A DNA stretch of 64,000 bases, from assembly GCA_034522075.1 (NCBI GenBank), contig JAXHLO010000009.1:1-64000 (forward strand), in the 5' to 3' direction. Shown here in pieces: positions 21,872 through 31,089 of the stretch (its first letter is position 1; every line of letters starts with the position of its first letter). The notes beneath the pieces are model-generated. The model was not told the origin of the DNA, did not search any database, and was given only the letters and a program-made list of their open reading frames with translations. Source of the stretch: UBA7803 sp034522075 (GTDB lineage Bacteria; Pseudomonadota; Gammaproteobacteria; Pseudomonadales; Azotimanducaceae). Position numbers and translations under genes: made by a program.

Positions 21872-22291
21872 ATGGATCTGCGCAAGATCAGAAAGCTCAT
21901 GGAGCTGATGGAAGATTCCGACCTCACCGAAATCGAGGTCCGCAACGGAGACGACAGCGTCCGCATCGTCCGTCCGCCGCCTGCCGGCAGTGCTCGGGGC
22001 GCAGCGGCACCCGCGGCCTCAGCCGCCGATCCCGCCCCAGCCGCCGGGGCCAGCAGCGGCCACCCGGTCCGGGCTCCCATGGCCGGGACGTTCTACGCCG
22101 CCCCGGAACCGGGCGCCGAGGCGTTCGTCAGCGAAGGCCAGTCCGTGTCTGCCGGCGACGTCGTATGCATCATCGAAAGCATGAAAATGCTCAACGAGAT
22201 CAAGGCCGACCGCAGCGGCGTGTGTGCCGCCGTCGGCGTGGCCAACGGCCAGCCCGTGAGCGCCGGCGACATTCTCTTCCGCATTGCCTGA
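21872..22291 (+). CDS. accB: Biotin carboxyl carrier protein of acetyl-CoA carboxylase
   Basis: The carrier of the carboxybiotin arm for malonyl-CoA synthesis. 139 residues. The N-terminus MDLRKIRKLMELMEDSDLTE is the usual AccB start, followed by an Ala/Pro linker and the biotinyl domain APMAGTFYAAPEPGAE to IESMKMLNEI, where Lys105 in MKM is the biotinylation site. The protein ends GDILFRIA. In many gammaproteobacteria accB is followed by accC (biotin carboxylase); here prmA starts 4 bp after the accB stop, so accC must be elsewhere or has been lost from this assembly. Confidence 0.95.
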   Translation: MDLRKIRKLMELMEDSDLTEIEVRNGDDSVRIVRPPPAGSARGAAAPAASAADPAPAAGASSGHPVRAPMAGTFYAAPEPGAEAFVSEGQSVSAGDVVCIIESMKMLNEIKADRSGVCAAVGVANGQPVSAGDILFRIA

Positions 22292-22295
22292 AGTC

Positions 22296-23192
22296 ATGTC
22301 CTGGCTGCAGCTCAGCATCGCCGCCGGCCGTGATCGGGTGGATGCCGTCAGCGCCGTGCTCGAGGGGCATGGCGCCAGCGCCGTGTCGCTGTCCGCCGCC
22401 GGGGAAGAAGAGTTGCTGGAACCGGCGCCCGGCGCCCAGCCATTGTGGCAGCAGGTAAAACTGGACGCTCTGGTGGAGCCGGGGACGGATCTGACGGCGT
22501 TGCGTACCGCCCTCGAGCCCGCCGGCGGCCGCCTGCTGGACGTGCGTTTTCTGGCCCAGGACGACTGGCAGAACGCCTGGCGCGCTCATGCGGTACACGC
22601 GCGCTTCGGCGAGCGGCTGTGGCTGGTGCCCCGGGATGAAGCGTTTGAGGCGCCTGCCGGCGGCGACGAGGCGCCGGCCGTGCTGCGGCTGGATCCGGGG
22701 CTTGCCTTCGGGTCCGGGTCCCACCCCACCACCCGCCTGTGTCTGGCGGGCCTGGCTGCTCTGCCCCTGGACGGTCTGCGGGTGCTGGATTACGGCTGCG
22801 GCTCCGGGGTGCTGGCGGTGGCCGCCAGCCTGCTCGGTGCCCGGCACGTGGTGGCCGTGGACCACGACGCGCAGGCGCTGTTCGCGACCCGGGACAACGC
22901 GGCCTACAATGACATAGATGACGCCGAGCTCAGTGTGCTCGCCCCGGACGAACTGGAGACCCTGCCGGCCGGCGGCGAGTTCGACGTGGTGGTGGCCAAC
23001 ATCCTGGCGAATCCGTTGCTGGAACTGGCGCCGCGGCTCACCGGGCTGACCGCCGTCGGCGGCCGGCTGCTGCTGTCGGGCCTGCTGGCCAGTCAGCACG
23101 ACATGATTGTCCGCGCTTACCCGCAGGTGGCGTTCGCCGAGCCGGCCCAGGAGGCGGAATGGATTCGCCTCGACGGGCGCCGCCGCGCCTGA
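22296..23192 (+). CDS. prmA: Ribosomal protein L11 methyltransferase
   Basis: It trimethylates several amino groups of ribosomal protein L11. 298 residues. The N-terminal MSWLQLSIAAGRDRVDAVS is the typical start at ATG 22,296; an in-frame TTG at 22,284 overlaps accB but is unlikely. The substrate-binding and SAM domains show RLDPGLAFGSGSHPTTRLCL, LDYGCGSGVLAVAASLLG, AVDHDAQALFATRDNA and DVVVANILANPLLELAP. All signature residues are present. It is cotranscribed with accB, and the next gene (zinc-ribbon DUF3426) starts 24 bp after its stop. Confidence 0.95.
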   Translation: MSWLQLSIAAGRDRVDAVSAVLEGHGASAVSLSAAGEEELLEPAPGAQPLWQQVKLDALVEPGTDLTALRTALEPAGGRLLDVRFLAQDDWQNAWRAHAVHARFGERLWLVPRDEAFEAPAGGDEAPAVLRLDPGLAFGSGSHPTTRLCLAGLAALPLDGLRVLDYGCGSGVLAVAASLLGARHVVAVDHDAQALFATRDNAAYNDIDDAELSVLAPDELETLPAGGEFDVVVANILANPLLELAPRLTGLTAVGGRLLLSGLLASQHDMIVRAYPQVAFAEPAQEAEWIRLDGRRRA

Positions 23193-23215
23193 ACCCGGAG
23201 CACCTGCCAACGGAC

Positions 23216-24307
23216 ATGTCGGACGAGCAACTGGAACCGCTGATTACCGAATGCCCCGGCTGCCAGACGCGCTTCCGGGCATCCGAGGTGCAACTGCAGC
23301 AGGCCCGCGGACGGGTACGCTGCGGCGCCTGTCTGACCGTGTTCAACGGTGTCCATCATCTGGTGCTGGCCTCCGGCCGCGACTATGCCGACGAGGCCCA
23401 GGCGCAACAGGCGCTGGATGCCCTGCTCGATGAGCTTTCCGCCGCACCGGCGCCGGAGTCGTCCGCCGCACCGGCGGAAGAGGGCGAGGCACCGTCTGCC
23501 CCGGCGCTGCGTTCCCGCGCGCCGGGGCAGACGACGATCTTCTCCGGCTTCGAAGAGGCGGATGCTCCGGCGGCCGCGGACGAGACCGCCGTGGCCGAGA
23601 CGTCTGCGGACGACACGTCTGCGGATGAACAGTCCGCCGCTGCGGCTTATCGCTTCGAGGTGCTCGATGAGGCGCCGGAACCCGCCCCACCCAGGGTGGA
23701 GGCAGCGGAGGCGCCGTCGGCCGGGGCTGCCGCGAAGCCGGGGGCGGACGGTGCAACCCCTGTCACGCAGACCCCGCCTGAGCCTGACACCGCCCCGGAG
23801 CCGGCGGCCCGGGAGCCGGTGGTCTTCGGCGAGCCCCGGGTGCGCCGGCCGCTGGTGTGGGCCGGCATCGCCGCCGGGCTGATTCTGCTGGCGGTCCAGG
23901 TCTTGTGGTACCGCTTCGATGAGTGGGCCGTCGACCCGCAGTGGCGCGCCGTCTATGGCCCCATCTGTGCCGTGGTGGGCTGCGCGCTGCCGGAAATGCG
24001 CGACAGCGACCTGCTGAAGACGCGCAATCTGGCCGTGCGCAGCGACCCGGAAAACCCGGAGCAGCTACTGGTGAGCGCCGTCATCGTCAACGAGGCGGAG
24101 TTCGCGCAACCGTTCCCGACCCTGGAGCTGCGGTTCACCACGGTACGCGGTCTGCTGGTGGCCGGCCGGCGCTTCACACCGGAGGAATATCTGGCCGGTG
24201 ACGGGGCGGACCTGGAGCGGATTCCGCCGCGCACCCCGGTGCAGATCGAACTGGCCGTCGATGACCCGGGCCCGGATGCGGTGAACTACTTCCTCGGCTT
24301 CCGTTGA
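23216..24307 (+). CDS. Zinc-ribbon and DUF3426 domain membrane protein
   Basis: 363 residues from ATG 23,216. Residues 13-39 form an MJ0042-type zinc ribbon with CPGC and CGAC (CX2C-X19-CX2C). A long low-complexity Ala/Glu/Pro linker (about 80-215) leads to one transmembrane helix (LVWAGIAAGLILLAVQVLWY). The C-terminal DUF3426 domain lies in the periplasm, with YGPICAVVGCALPEMRD and NEAEFAQPFPTLELRFT. The family is commonly found after prmA in gammaproteobacteria; the function is unknown. A longer frame from ATG 23,159 would overlap prmA by 34 bases and is less likely. Confidence 0.8.
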   Translation: MSDEQLEPLITECPGCQTRFRASEVQLQQARGRVRCGACLTVFNGVHHLVLASGRDYADEAQAQQALDALLDELSAAPAPESSAAPAEEGEAPSAPALRSRAPGQTTIFSGFEEADAPAAADETAVAETSADDTSADEQSAAAAYRFEVLDEAPEPAPPRVEAAEAPSAGAAAKPGADGATPVTQTPPEPDTAPEPAAREPVVFGEPRVRRPLVWAGIAAGLILLAVQVLWYRFDEWAVDPQWRAVYGPICAVVGCALPEMRDSDLLKTRNLAVRSDPENPEQLLVSAVIVNEAEFAQPFPTLELRFTTVRGLLVAGRRFTPEEYLAGDGADLERIPPRTPVQIELAVDDPGPDAVNYFLGFR

Positions 24308-24369
24308 GGTCGGGCCGCGAAAGCGTATCATTACGTCCCTCTCCGGAATGACTTCGAGCCGACGTTACT

Positions 24370-25326
24370 TTGGTTTTCATCGGGCCGTACAAACTTCGCA
24401 ATCCGATTCTGCTCGCACCTATGGCAGGCATCACCGACCGGCCCTTCCGGGAGCTGGCCTGGCGCTTCGGCGTCGGCTATGTGGTCTCGGAAATGCTCGG
24501 CGCCAAAGGGGAGCTGTGGGATACGGAAAAGTCGCGCCTGCGCCGCGCCGTGTCAGCGGCTATCGAACCCCGCGCCGTACAGATCGCCGGCGCTGACCCC
24601 CTGGAGGTGGCTGAGGCCGCCCGCCGGCACGTGGACGACGGCGCACAGATTATCGACATCAATTTCGGGTGCCCGGCGAAGAAAGTCTGCCGCAAGGCCG
24701 CCGGCTCCCAGTTGCTGCGCGAACCCGATCTGGTGGCGGCCATCGTGCGCGCCACGGTAGCCGCCGTGGCAGTACCGGTGACCGTGAAGATGCGCACCGG
24801 CTGGTCTCCGGAAATGAAGAATGCCGGCGACATCGCCCACCGGCTGCAGGAGGAAGGTGTGGCTGCCGTGACGGTCCACGGCCGCACCCGGGCGTGCCGC
24901 TTTGCCGGGGAGGCGGAGCACGACACCGTGGCTGCCATCAAATCCCGCCTGCGCATACCCGTATTCGCCAACGGTGATATCTGCACACCGGCCGAGGCCC
25001 GCACCGTGCTGGCGCGTACCGGCGTCGACGGCGTCATGGTGGGCCGGGCGGCCCTGGGCGCACCCTGGCTGCCGGGCATGATGGCCGATCCCGGGCGCCG
25101 CGAACCGAGCCTGGCGGAGAAGTGGTCCATCATGGCCGGGCACGTGGCGGCCATGCACGACTTTTACGGAGCCGGACGGGGTCTGCGCGTGGCCCGCAAG
25201 CACGTACAGTGGTATCTGGCAGGCATGGCCGCGGATGTCGCACTGGCCCGGGCGTTCAACCGCCTGGAAGAAGCGGCCGCTCAACTCGACTGGCTGAGTG
25301 CCGTGGGCACCCGGGCGGCGGCCTGA
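24370..25326 (+). CDS. dusB: tRNA-dihydrouridine synthase B
   Basis: An FMN enzyme that reduces U17 of tRNA to dihydrouridine. 318 residues. MVFIGPYKLRNPILLAPMAG is the usual N-terminus, read from a TTG at 24,370. INFGCPAKKVCRKAAGSQLL carries the catalytic Cys (FGCP), and VTVHGRTRACRF, FANGDI and VMVGRAALGAPWL are FMN-binding motifs. The stop overlaps the fis start (TGATG), the standard dusB-fis coupling, so expression of Fis depends on this transcript. The TTG start is weak and may limit DusB output. Confidence 0.95.
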   Translation: MVFIGPYKLRNPILLAPMAGITDRPFRELAWRFGVGYVVSEMLGAKGELWDTEKSRLRRAVSAAIEPRAVQIAGADPLEVAEAARRHVDDGAQIIDINFGCPAKKVCRKAAGSQLLREPDLVAAIVRATVAAVAVPVTVKMRTGWSPEMKNAGDIAHRLQEEGVAAVTVHGRTRACRFAGEAEHDTVAAIKSRLRIPVFANGDICTPAEARTVLARTGVDGVMVGRAALGAPWLPGMMADPGRREPSLAEKWSIMAGHVAAMHDFYGAGRGLRVARKHVQWYLAGMAADVALARAFNRLEEAAAQLDWLSAVGTRAAA

Positions 25327-25589
25327 TGGCGCCGCGCAAGCCCACGCCAACGGCCAACGGCACCGCGACCCTGCGCGATCAGGTGGACGCCGTGCTCAAC
25401 GACTATTTCCAGGTTCTCGACGGCGAACAACCCTGCGATCTCTACGACGTGGTCATGAACGAGGTGGAGCTGCCGCTGCTGCGCAGTGTCATGAACTATG
25501 TGGATCACAACCAGACCCGCGCCGCGTGCATGCTCGGTTTGAGCCGGGGCACGTTGCGCAAGAAACTCAAACAACACGGAATCTTATGA
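25326..25589 (+). CDS. fis: DNA-binding protein Fis
   Basis: Nucleoid-associated regulator of rRNA and growth genes. 87 residues. The C-terminal helix-turn-helix is clear: NYVDHNQTRAACMLGLSRGT followed by LRKKLKQHGIL. The middle has the dimerisation segment YDVVMNEVELPLLRSVM. The start overlaps the dusB stop and the stop overlaps the purH start (ATGA), so dusB, fis, purH and probably purD form one operon. Confidence 0.95.
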   Translation: MAPRKPTPTANGTATLRDQVDAVLNDYFQVLDGEQPCDLYDVVMNEVELPLLRSVMNYVDHNQTRAACMLGLSRGTLRKKLKQHGIL

Positions 25590-27147
25590 ACCAGCCGCGC
25601 CGCCCGGTCCGGGCACTGTTGAGCGTCTCCGACAAGAGCGGAATCGTCGAACTCGCCCAGGCCCTGGCTGCGCTCGGCGTGGAGCTGCTGTCCACCGGCG
25701 GTACCTGCCGGACCCTGCAGGCGGCCGGCATCGACGTGCGCGAGGTCTCGGCCCATACGGGCCATCCGGAAATGCTCGACGGCCGGGTGAAGACCCTGCA
25801 TCCGCGCATTCACGGCGGCATTCTCGGGCGCCGCGGCCAGGACGACGCGGTCATGGCCGAGCATGACATTGCGCCCATCGATCTGGTGGTGGTCAATCTC
25901 TATCCCTTCGAGGCCACCGTGGCCCGCGACGATTGCGACGAAGCCCTGGCCATCGAGAACATCGACATCGGCGGCCCGGCCATGCTGCGCTCCGCCGCCA
26001 AGAACCACGCTGACGTGGCTGTGCTGGTGGATCCGGCCGATTACCCGCGGCTGCTCGAGGCGCTGCACGGCGACGGTACGACGACCCTGGCGTTGCGCCG
26101 CGAGCTGGCGGTCAAGGCGTTCCGCCACACGGCCCGCTACGACGCCCTGGTGGCCGCCTATCTCGGCGCCGGCGAAGCGCTGCCGGAATCCCTGTCCCTG
26201 ACCTTCGACAAGCTGGCGGACATGCGCTACGGCGAGAATCCGCATCAGCAGGCGGCCTTCTACCGGGAGGTCCGGCCGGGGCCGGCGGCGGCAGGGACGG
26301 TGGCGAACCTGCGCCAGCTTCAGGGCAAGGCCCTTTCTTACAACAACGTAGCGGACACCGATGCGGCACTGGAATGTGTGAAAGTCTTCGACGTGCCCGC
26401 CTGCGTGATCGTCAAGCATGCCAATCCCTGTGGGGTGGCTCAGGGCGAGAACGTGCTGGAAGCTTATCAACGGGCGTTTGCCACCGACCCCACGTCGGCG
26501 TTCGGCGGCATCATCGCCTTCAACCGGCCGCTCGACGCCGCCACCCTGGAAGCCGTGCTCGACGCGCAGTTCGTCGAGGTCGTGATCGCGCCGCAGGTGG
26601 ACGATGCCGCCGTCGAAGCGGCCGGGCGCCGCAAGAACGTCCGCCTGCTGGCCTGCGGCGATCTCGCCGGCAGCGGCCGCGGCATGGAATACAAGCGTGT
26701 CGGCGGCGGCCTGCTGGTGCAGACCGCCGACGAGCTGTGCCTGGACGAACAGGCCCTGCGGGTGGCCAGCAAGCGCGAGCCGTCCGAGCAGGAAATGGCC
26801 GATCTGCTGTTCGCCTGGAAGGTGGCCTGGTTCGTCAAATCCAATGCCATCGTCTATGCCCGCGACGGCCGCACCATCGGCGTCGGTGCCGGGCAGATGA
26901 GCCGGGTGATCAGCGCGCGCATCGCCGGCCATGAAGGCTGACCGACGAGGGGCTCGAGGTGGCCGGCTCGGTGATGGCTTCCGATGCCTTCTTTCCGTTT
27001 CGTGACGGCATCGATGCAGCGGCCGAGGCCGGTATTCAGGCCGTGATTCAGCCGGGCGGATCCATGCGCGACGACGAAGTCATCGCCGCCGCGGACGAGC
27101 ACGGCATGGCCATGGTACTGACCGGCGTGCGCCACTTCCGGCATTGA
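25586..27147 (+). CDS. purH: AICAR transformylase / IMP cyclohydrolase (one frameshift)
   Basis: Last two steps of IMP synthesis. The N-terminal MGS-like cyclohydrolase domain starts RALLSVSDKSGIVELAQALA and has LSTGGTCRTLQAAGI, HPEMLDGRVKTLHPRIHGGI and VNLYPFEATV. The transformylase part has RYGENPHQQAAFYRE, KHANPCGVA and TSAFGGIIAFNRPLD. Near 26,937 one base is lost, just after GAGQMSRVISARIA. The frame then ends early while the conserved end (GSVMASDAFFPFRDGIDAAA, IQPGGSMRDDEVIAAADEHG, FRH) continues to 27,147 in the next frame. Both parts are fully conserved, so a sequence error is likely. Confidence 0.95.
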
Positions 27148-27160
27148 CCAGCGGGGTGTC

Positions 27161-28435
27161 ATGAAGATTCTGGTGATCGGTAGCGGCGGCCGCGAGCACG
27201 CTCTGGCATGGCGGGTGCGGCAGTCCGCGGGTGTCGAGGAAGTGCTGGTAGCGCCCGGCAACGCCGGAACTGCCCATGAGCCCGGCGTGCGCAACGTGGC
27301 GGTGGCGGCGGACGACTTCGCCGGCCTGGCGCAGCTGGCCCGGGATGAAGCGGTGGCGCTGACCATCGTCGGCCCGGAGGCGCCCCTGGTGGACGGCATT
27401 CGCGACTACTTCGACGCGCAGGGTCTGGCCTGTTTCGGGCCCAGCCGCGCCGCGGCGCAGCTCGAAGGCTCGAAAGCTTTCAGCAAGGATTTTCTGGCCC
27501 GCCACGGCATTCCCACCGCCGCCTACCGGACGTTCACCGATTTGTCAGAAGCGGAAGCCTACGTGGCGGAGCAGGGCGCACCCATCGTCATCAAAGCCGA
27601 CGGGCTGGCGGCCGGCAAAGGCGTGGTGGTAGCGCAGAGCGTTAACGAAGCTCTGGACGCCGTGCGCAGCATGCTCTCGGGCGATGCTTTCGGTGCTGCC
27701 GGTGCCACCGTGGTGATCGAAGAGTTCCTGAGCGGTGAGGAGGCCAGCTTCATCTGTCTGTGCGACGGTGATCGGGCCATACCGTTTGCCACCTCTCAGG
27801 ACCACAAGGCCCGCGACGACGGCGACCGCGGCCCCAATACCGGCGGCATGGGCGCCTATTCCCCCGCGCCCGTGGTCACGGCAGAGGTGCACGGGCGGAT
27901 CATGCGGGAAGTCATCGAACCCACCATGGCGGGCATGGCCGCAGACGGCCATCCATACGTGGGATTTCTCTACGCCGGACTGATGATCACCGCCGCCGGT
28001 GAACCGAAGGTCATCGAGTTCAACTGCCGCTTCGGCGACCCGGAAGCGCAGCCGGTGATGATGCGCCTGAAGAGCGATCTGGCGGACGTGTGCCGCCGGG
28101 CTCTGGCCGGCGATCTCGCCGGGGTCGAACTGGACTGGGATCCCCGCGTAGCGCTGGGCGTGGTCATGGCCGCCGGCGGCTATCCCGGCAGCTACCGCAA
28201 AGGCGACGTCATCGATGGGCTGGCGGACGTGGACGACGATGATCTGAAGGTTTTCCATGCCGGTACCCGGCTGGCGGACGGCGCCGTGGTCAGCAACGGC
28301 GGCCGCGTGCTCTGTGTGGTGGGCATGGGCGACGACGTAGCGGCTGCGCAGCGCCGGGCATATCAGGGTGTGGAACGGATCCACTGGCGCGGCCACTACT
28401 ACCGGCGCGATATCGGCTATCGGGCTCTGGCCTAG
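27161..28435 (+). CDS. purD: Phosphoribosylamine-glycine ligase
   Basis: ATP-grasp enzyme that makes glycinamide ribonucleotide. 424 residues, the normal size. MKILVIGSGGREHALAWRVR is the standard N-terminus. ATP-grasp motifs are IVIKADGLAAGKGVVVAQ, VVIEEFLSGEEASFICLCDG and RGPNTGGMGAYSPAPVVT, with GEPKVIEFNCRFGDPEAQPV supplying metal ligands. It follows purH by 13 bp and closes the dusB-fis-purH-purD run. Confidence 0.97.
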   Translation: MKILVIGSGGREHALAWRVRQSAGVEEVLVAPGNAGTAHEPGVRNVAVAADDFAGLAQLARDEAVALTIVGPEAPLVDGIRDYFDAQGLACFGPSRAAAQLEGSKAFSKDFLARHGIPTAAYRTFTDLSEAEAYVAEQGAPIVIKADGLAAGKGVVVAQSVNEALDAVRSMLSGDAFGAAGATVVIEEFLSGEEASFICLCDGDRAIPFATSQDHKARDDGDRGPNTGGMGAYSPAPVVTAEVHGRIMREVIEPTMAGMAADGHPYVGFLYAGLMITAAGEPKVIEFNCRFGDPEAQPVMMRLKSDLADVCRRALAGDLAGVELDWDPRVALGVVMAAGGYPGSYRKGDVIDGLADVDDDDLKVFHAGTRLADGAVVSNGGRVLCVVGMGDDVAAAQRRAYQGVERIHWRGHYYRRDIGYRALA

Positions 28436-28519
28436 GGGACGACGCCGACGGCGATCTCCCACCAGGATATTCGGCAATGACGGCTGGGCGGCCGTGCCGG
28501 GCGGCGTCACCCTGGCGCC

Positions 28520-29485
28520 ATGCTGCCCCTGGAGTTGAAAGCGTTCGCCCCGTTCCGGGATTTCTCCGCCGCCGACCTGGCGGCGGCTGCGGCCGCCAGC
28601 CGCCGCATCCGGCTGCCGGCGCGGCGCTGGCTGGTGCGCCCGGGGCGCGTGCTCGGCGACCATTTCTTTCTGCTCGAAGGGCGCGTGCTGCTGGTGGCCG
28701 GCGGGCGGGCGTCGGTGGTCACGGCCGGCTCCGAGCGCGCACGGCGGGCGGTGTACCCGGGTGCCGCGGGGGTAGAGACGCTCACGGAAGCGGTGTTTGC
28801 CGATGTTCCGGCGGCGGCGCTGGAACGCCCCGGCGGCTCGTGCCCGGAGGCCGCGGGGCTGCCGGCACCGCCGCAGGTGAGCGCCGCCGAGGGCTCCTGG
28901 GAGCAGTCTTTTCTGACCTCGCCGCTCATGGCGCGGCTGCCGCCGGCAGCCTGGCAGCGGGTGCTGCGGGCCATGACCCGGCACACCTTTGCCGCGGGCG
29001 AAATCATCATTCAGGCCGGCGATCCCGGCGATTGCTGCTATGTGCTGACGGCCGGCCGGGCGCAGATCCGCCATCCCGCCGGGCACGTGATTGCCGGCGT
29101 CGCACCGGGTCGGTTGTTCGGTGAAGATGCGCTGGTGACCGGCGCCGCGCGCAATGCCAGCGTGGTGATGACTGCGGCGGGCGGTGCCGTCAGCCTGCCG
29201 GGTGAGGAATTTCAGCGCCGGCTGCTCGATGCAGTGGTGCGGCCGACGCGGCGCCCGGGCGATCGCTGTCTGCTCAGCCTTGACGGCGCGTCCGGCGGCG
29301 CTGCCTGTCCGCAGGCACTGCCGCTGGTGCTCGACGAGGTGCGGGCGGCTGCCGTCAGCCTGTGCCGGCGGCAGCGCTATGCCGTCGTCGGCGGGCAGCG
29401 CGGGGAACGCCTGCTCGCCGCATTTCTGCTCGCCGAGCAGGGTCTGGATGCCCGGCCGGTGGTCGCTGACGCCGGGCCTTGTTGA
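28520..29485 (+). CDS. Cyclic-nucleotide-binding-domain protein with degenerate second domain
   Basis: 321 residues, no DNA-binding motif seen. Residues about 15-65 look like a degenerate cNMP-binding domain (RVLGDHFFLLEGRVLLVAGG). Residues about 135-235 form a better one: RHTFAAGEIIIQAGDPGDCC and YVLTAGRAQIR, then a GRLFGEDALVTGAARNASV phosphate-binding-cassette-like stretch. The usual Arg-Ser/Ala pair of a cAMP site is only partly kept (ARNAS). The C-terminal end (RYAVVGGQRGERLLAAFLLA) resembles a rhodanese fold edge but lacks an obvious Cys loop. The role is unknown; it may be a regulatory or sensor protein. It converges on the AAA ATPase, 5 bp away. Confidence 0.6.
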   Translation: MLPLELKAFAPFRDFSAADLAAAAAASRRIRLPARRWLVRPGRVLGDHFFLLEGRVLLVAGGRASVVTAGSERARRAVYPGAAGVETLTEAVFADVPAAALERPGGSCPEAAGLPAPPQVSAAEGSWEQSFLTSPLMARLPPAAWQRVLRAMTRHTFAAGEIIIQAGDPGDCCYVLTAGRAQIRHPAGHVIAGVAPGRLFGEDALVTGAARNASVVMTAAGGAVSLPGEEFQRRLLDAVVRPTRRPGDRCLLSLDGASGGAACPQALPLVLDEVRAAAVSLCRRQRYAVVGGQRGERLLAAFLLAEQGLDARPVVADAGPC

Positions 29486-29490
29486 TGCCC

Positions 29491-30984
29491 TCAGGCGGGT
29501 ACCGTCCGGTCCTGCGCCCAGGCGCGCAGGGCGTCGATGCTCTCGGCGCGCATCACCGATATGGGGAAGGTGCGGTGCACCGCACCGAGCACGTCGTCCT
29601 GGGTCACTTCCGCCGGGCCGCCCTGGTGGTCGCGGGCGCCGGCCAGGTAGCGGGCCGAGACGATGGCCTCTTCGATCTCGGCTCCGGTGAAGCCGTCGGC
29701 GGCTTCGGCCAGGGCCGGCAGGTCGAAGCGTTCGGCATCGAGACCGCGTTTGTCCAGGTGAATGCGGAAGATGTCTTCGCGGATGGCCGGCTCCGGCAGA
29801 TCGACGAAGAAGATCTCGTCCAGGCGCCCTTTGCGCACCAGCTCCGGCGGCAGCTCGGCAATGTCGTTGGCCGTGGCGACGATGAACACCGGCCGGTCGT
29901 TTTCCGCCATCCAGGTGAGCAGGGTCGAGAGCACCCGCTTGGCGGTGGCATTGTCCGACCCGCCGGTGGCCACGCCTTTTTCGATTTCATCCATCCACAG
30001 CACGCAGGGGGCCATGAGCTCGGCCTGTTTCAGTGAATTGCGCAGATTGCGCTCGGTTTCGCCGAAATACTTGTTGTACAAGGTGCCGAAATCCAGGCGC
30101 ACCAGCGGTATGCCCCAGAAGCCGGCGATGGCTTTCGCCGCCAGGCTCTTGCCGCCCCCCTGAACGCCGAGCAGCAGCACGCCGCGGGGCCGGTCGCCGG
30201 CGCCGGCCGCGGCGAGAAAGGCATTGCGCCGCAGCTCCAGCCAGGCTTTGAGGTTGTCCAGGCCGGCCACGTGAGCCAGCGGCTCGGTGTCGTATTCGAA
30301 ACGCAGCACGCCTTCCGAGTCCATGAGCTCGAACTTCAGCCGGTTCACCTCGGGAATGTCAGACTCGGTGATGGCGCCGTCGTCGAAAACGGCGTGGCGG
30401 ATCAGCACCCGGGCATCGGCGTGGGAGACCCCGCGCAGGTTGGCCACCAGTTTGTCCAGGGTGCGCTGGTCGGTGCGCACCTTGTGGCCTTCGTGCTGCT
30501 CCGACCAGGTCCTGGCCTGCTCCCGGACCATGGCGACGAGCTCTTCGTCGCTGGGCAGGCGCAGATTGAATTTTGCCGTCAGCCGGCCGAGCTCCGCCGG
30601 CACCTTCAGCTCATGACTCACCAGCACCACGGTGTTGTGCAGTTGCTCGTGATCCAGGGCGATGTCTTTCAGATAGCGGATATTGGTGGGCTCACCCTGC
30701 AGATAGGGATGAAAGTCGCACAGGACGTAGAGGCTCGGCCCAGGGTTGCCGGCAATGTGGGCAAGCAGGGCTTCCGGGTCGGTGAGCTCCCTGCCGCTGC
30801 GCGGGGCGTCCCCGAACCCGCCGAGTTCCAGGCCGCGGGTGACCCGCCACTGGTAGAAGCTCAGGTGCCGCTGCATGCCGAGGCGCAGCAGCAGCTCGAG
30901 CACCCGGCGCTCGTCGGCGGATTCGATGGCGATGATGGGTATCCCGGCATTGAGGATCATCGCCAGATCTTTCGTTTCGGCCAC
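29491..30984 (-). CDS. Ycf46-type AAA+ ATPase
   Basis: 497 residues. The N-terminal half is the Ycf46-like RecA-fold region: DLAMILNAGIPIIAIESADE, LYVLCDFHPYL and IALDHEQLHNTVVLVSHEL. The C-terminal half is an AAA module: Walker A GVLLLGVQGGGKSLAAKAI, Walker B CVLWMDEIEKG, sensor 1 VFIVATANDIAELP and arginine-finger region RKGRLDEIFFVDLP. Walker A has GGG instead of the common GTG. The family is widespread in cyanobacteria and some gammaproteobacteria, and its cellular role is not settled. It is transcribed divergently from hinT-coq7. Confidence 0.85.
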   Translation of the reverse strand: MAETKDLAMILNAGIPIIAIESADERRVLELLLRLGMQRHLSFYQWRVTRGLELGGFGDAPRSGRELTDPEALLAHIAGNPGPSLYVLCDFHPYLQGEPTNIRYLKDIALDHEQLHNTVVLVSHELKVPAELGRLTAKFNLRLPSDEELVAMVREQARTWSEQHEGHKVRTDQRTLDKLVANLRGVSHADARVLIRHAVFDDGAITESDIPEVNRLKFELMDSEGVLRFEYDTEPLAHVAGLDNLKAWLELRRNAFLAAAGAGDRPRGVLLLGVQGGGKSLAAKAIAGFWGIPLVRLDFGTLYNKYFGETERNLRNSLKQAELMAPCVLWMDEIEKGVATGGSDNATAKRVLSTLLTWMAENDRPVFIVATANDIAELPPELVRKGRLDEIFFVDLPEPAIREDIFRIHLDKRGLDAERFDLPALAEAADGFTGAEIEEAIVSARYLAGARDHQGGPAEVTQDDVLGAVHRTFPISVMRAESIDALRAWAQDRTVPA

Positions 30985-31089
30985 CCTGGTCTCCTTGCGT
31001 TAGCCGTACTATCCGTTAATCTCGCCGGCAGGGTCGGGGCCGCCGATGGTCGTCGGCGCCCGCTGCCCGCCCATTAATTCTGGACCAGG

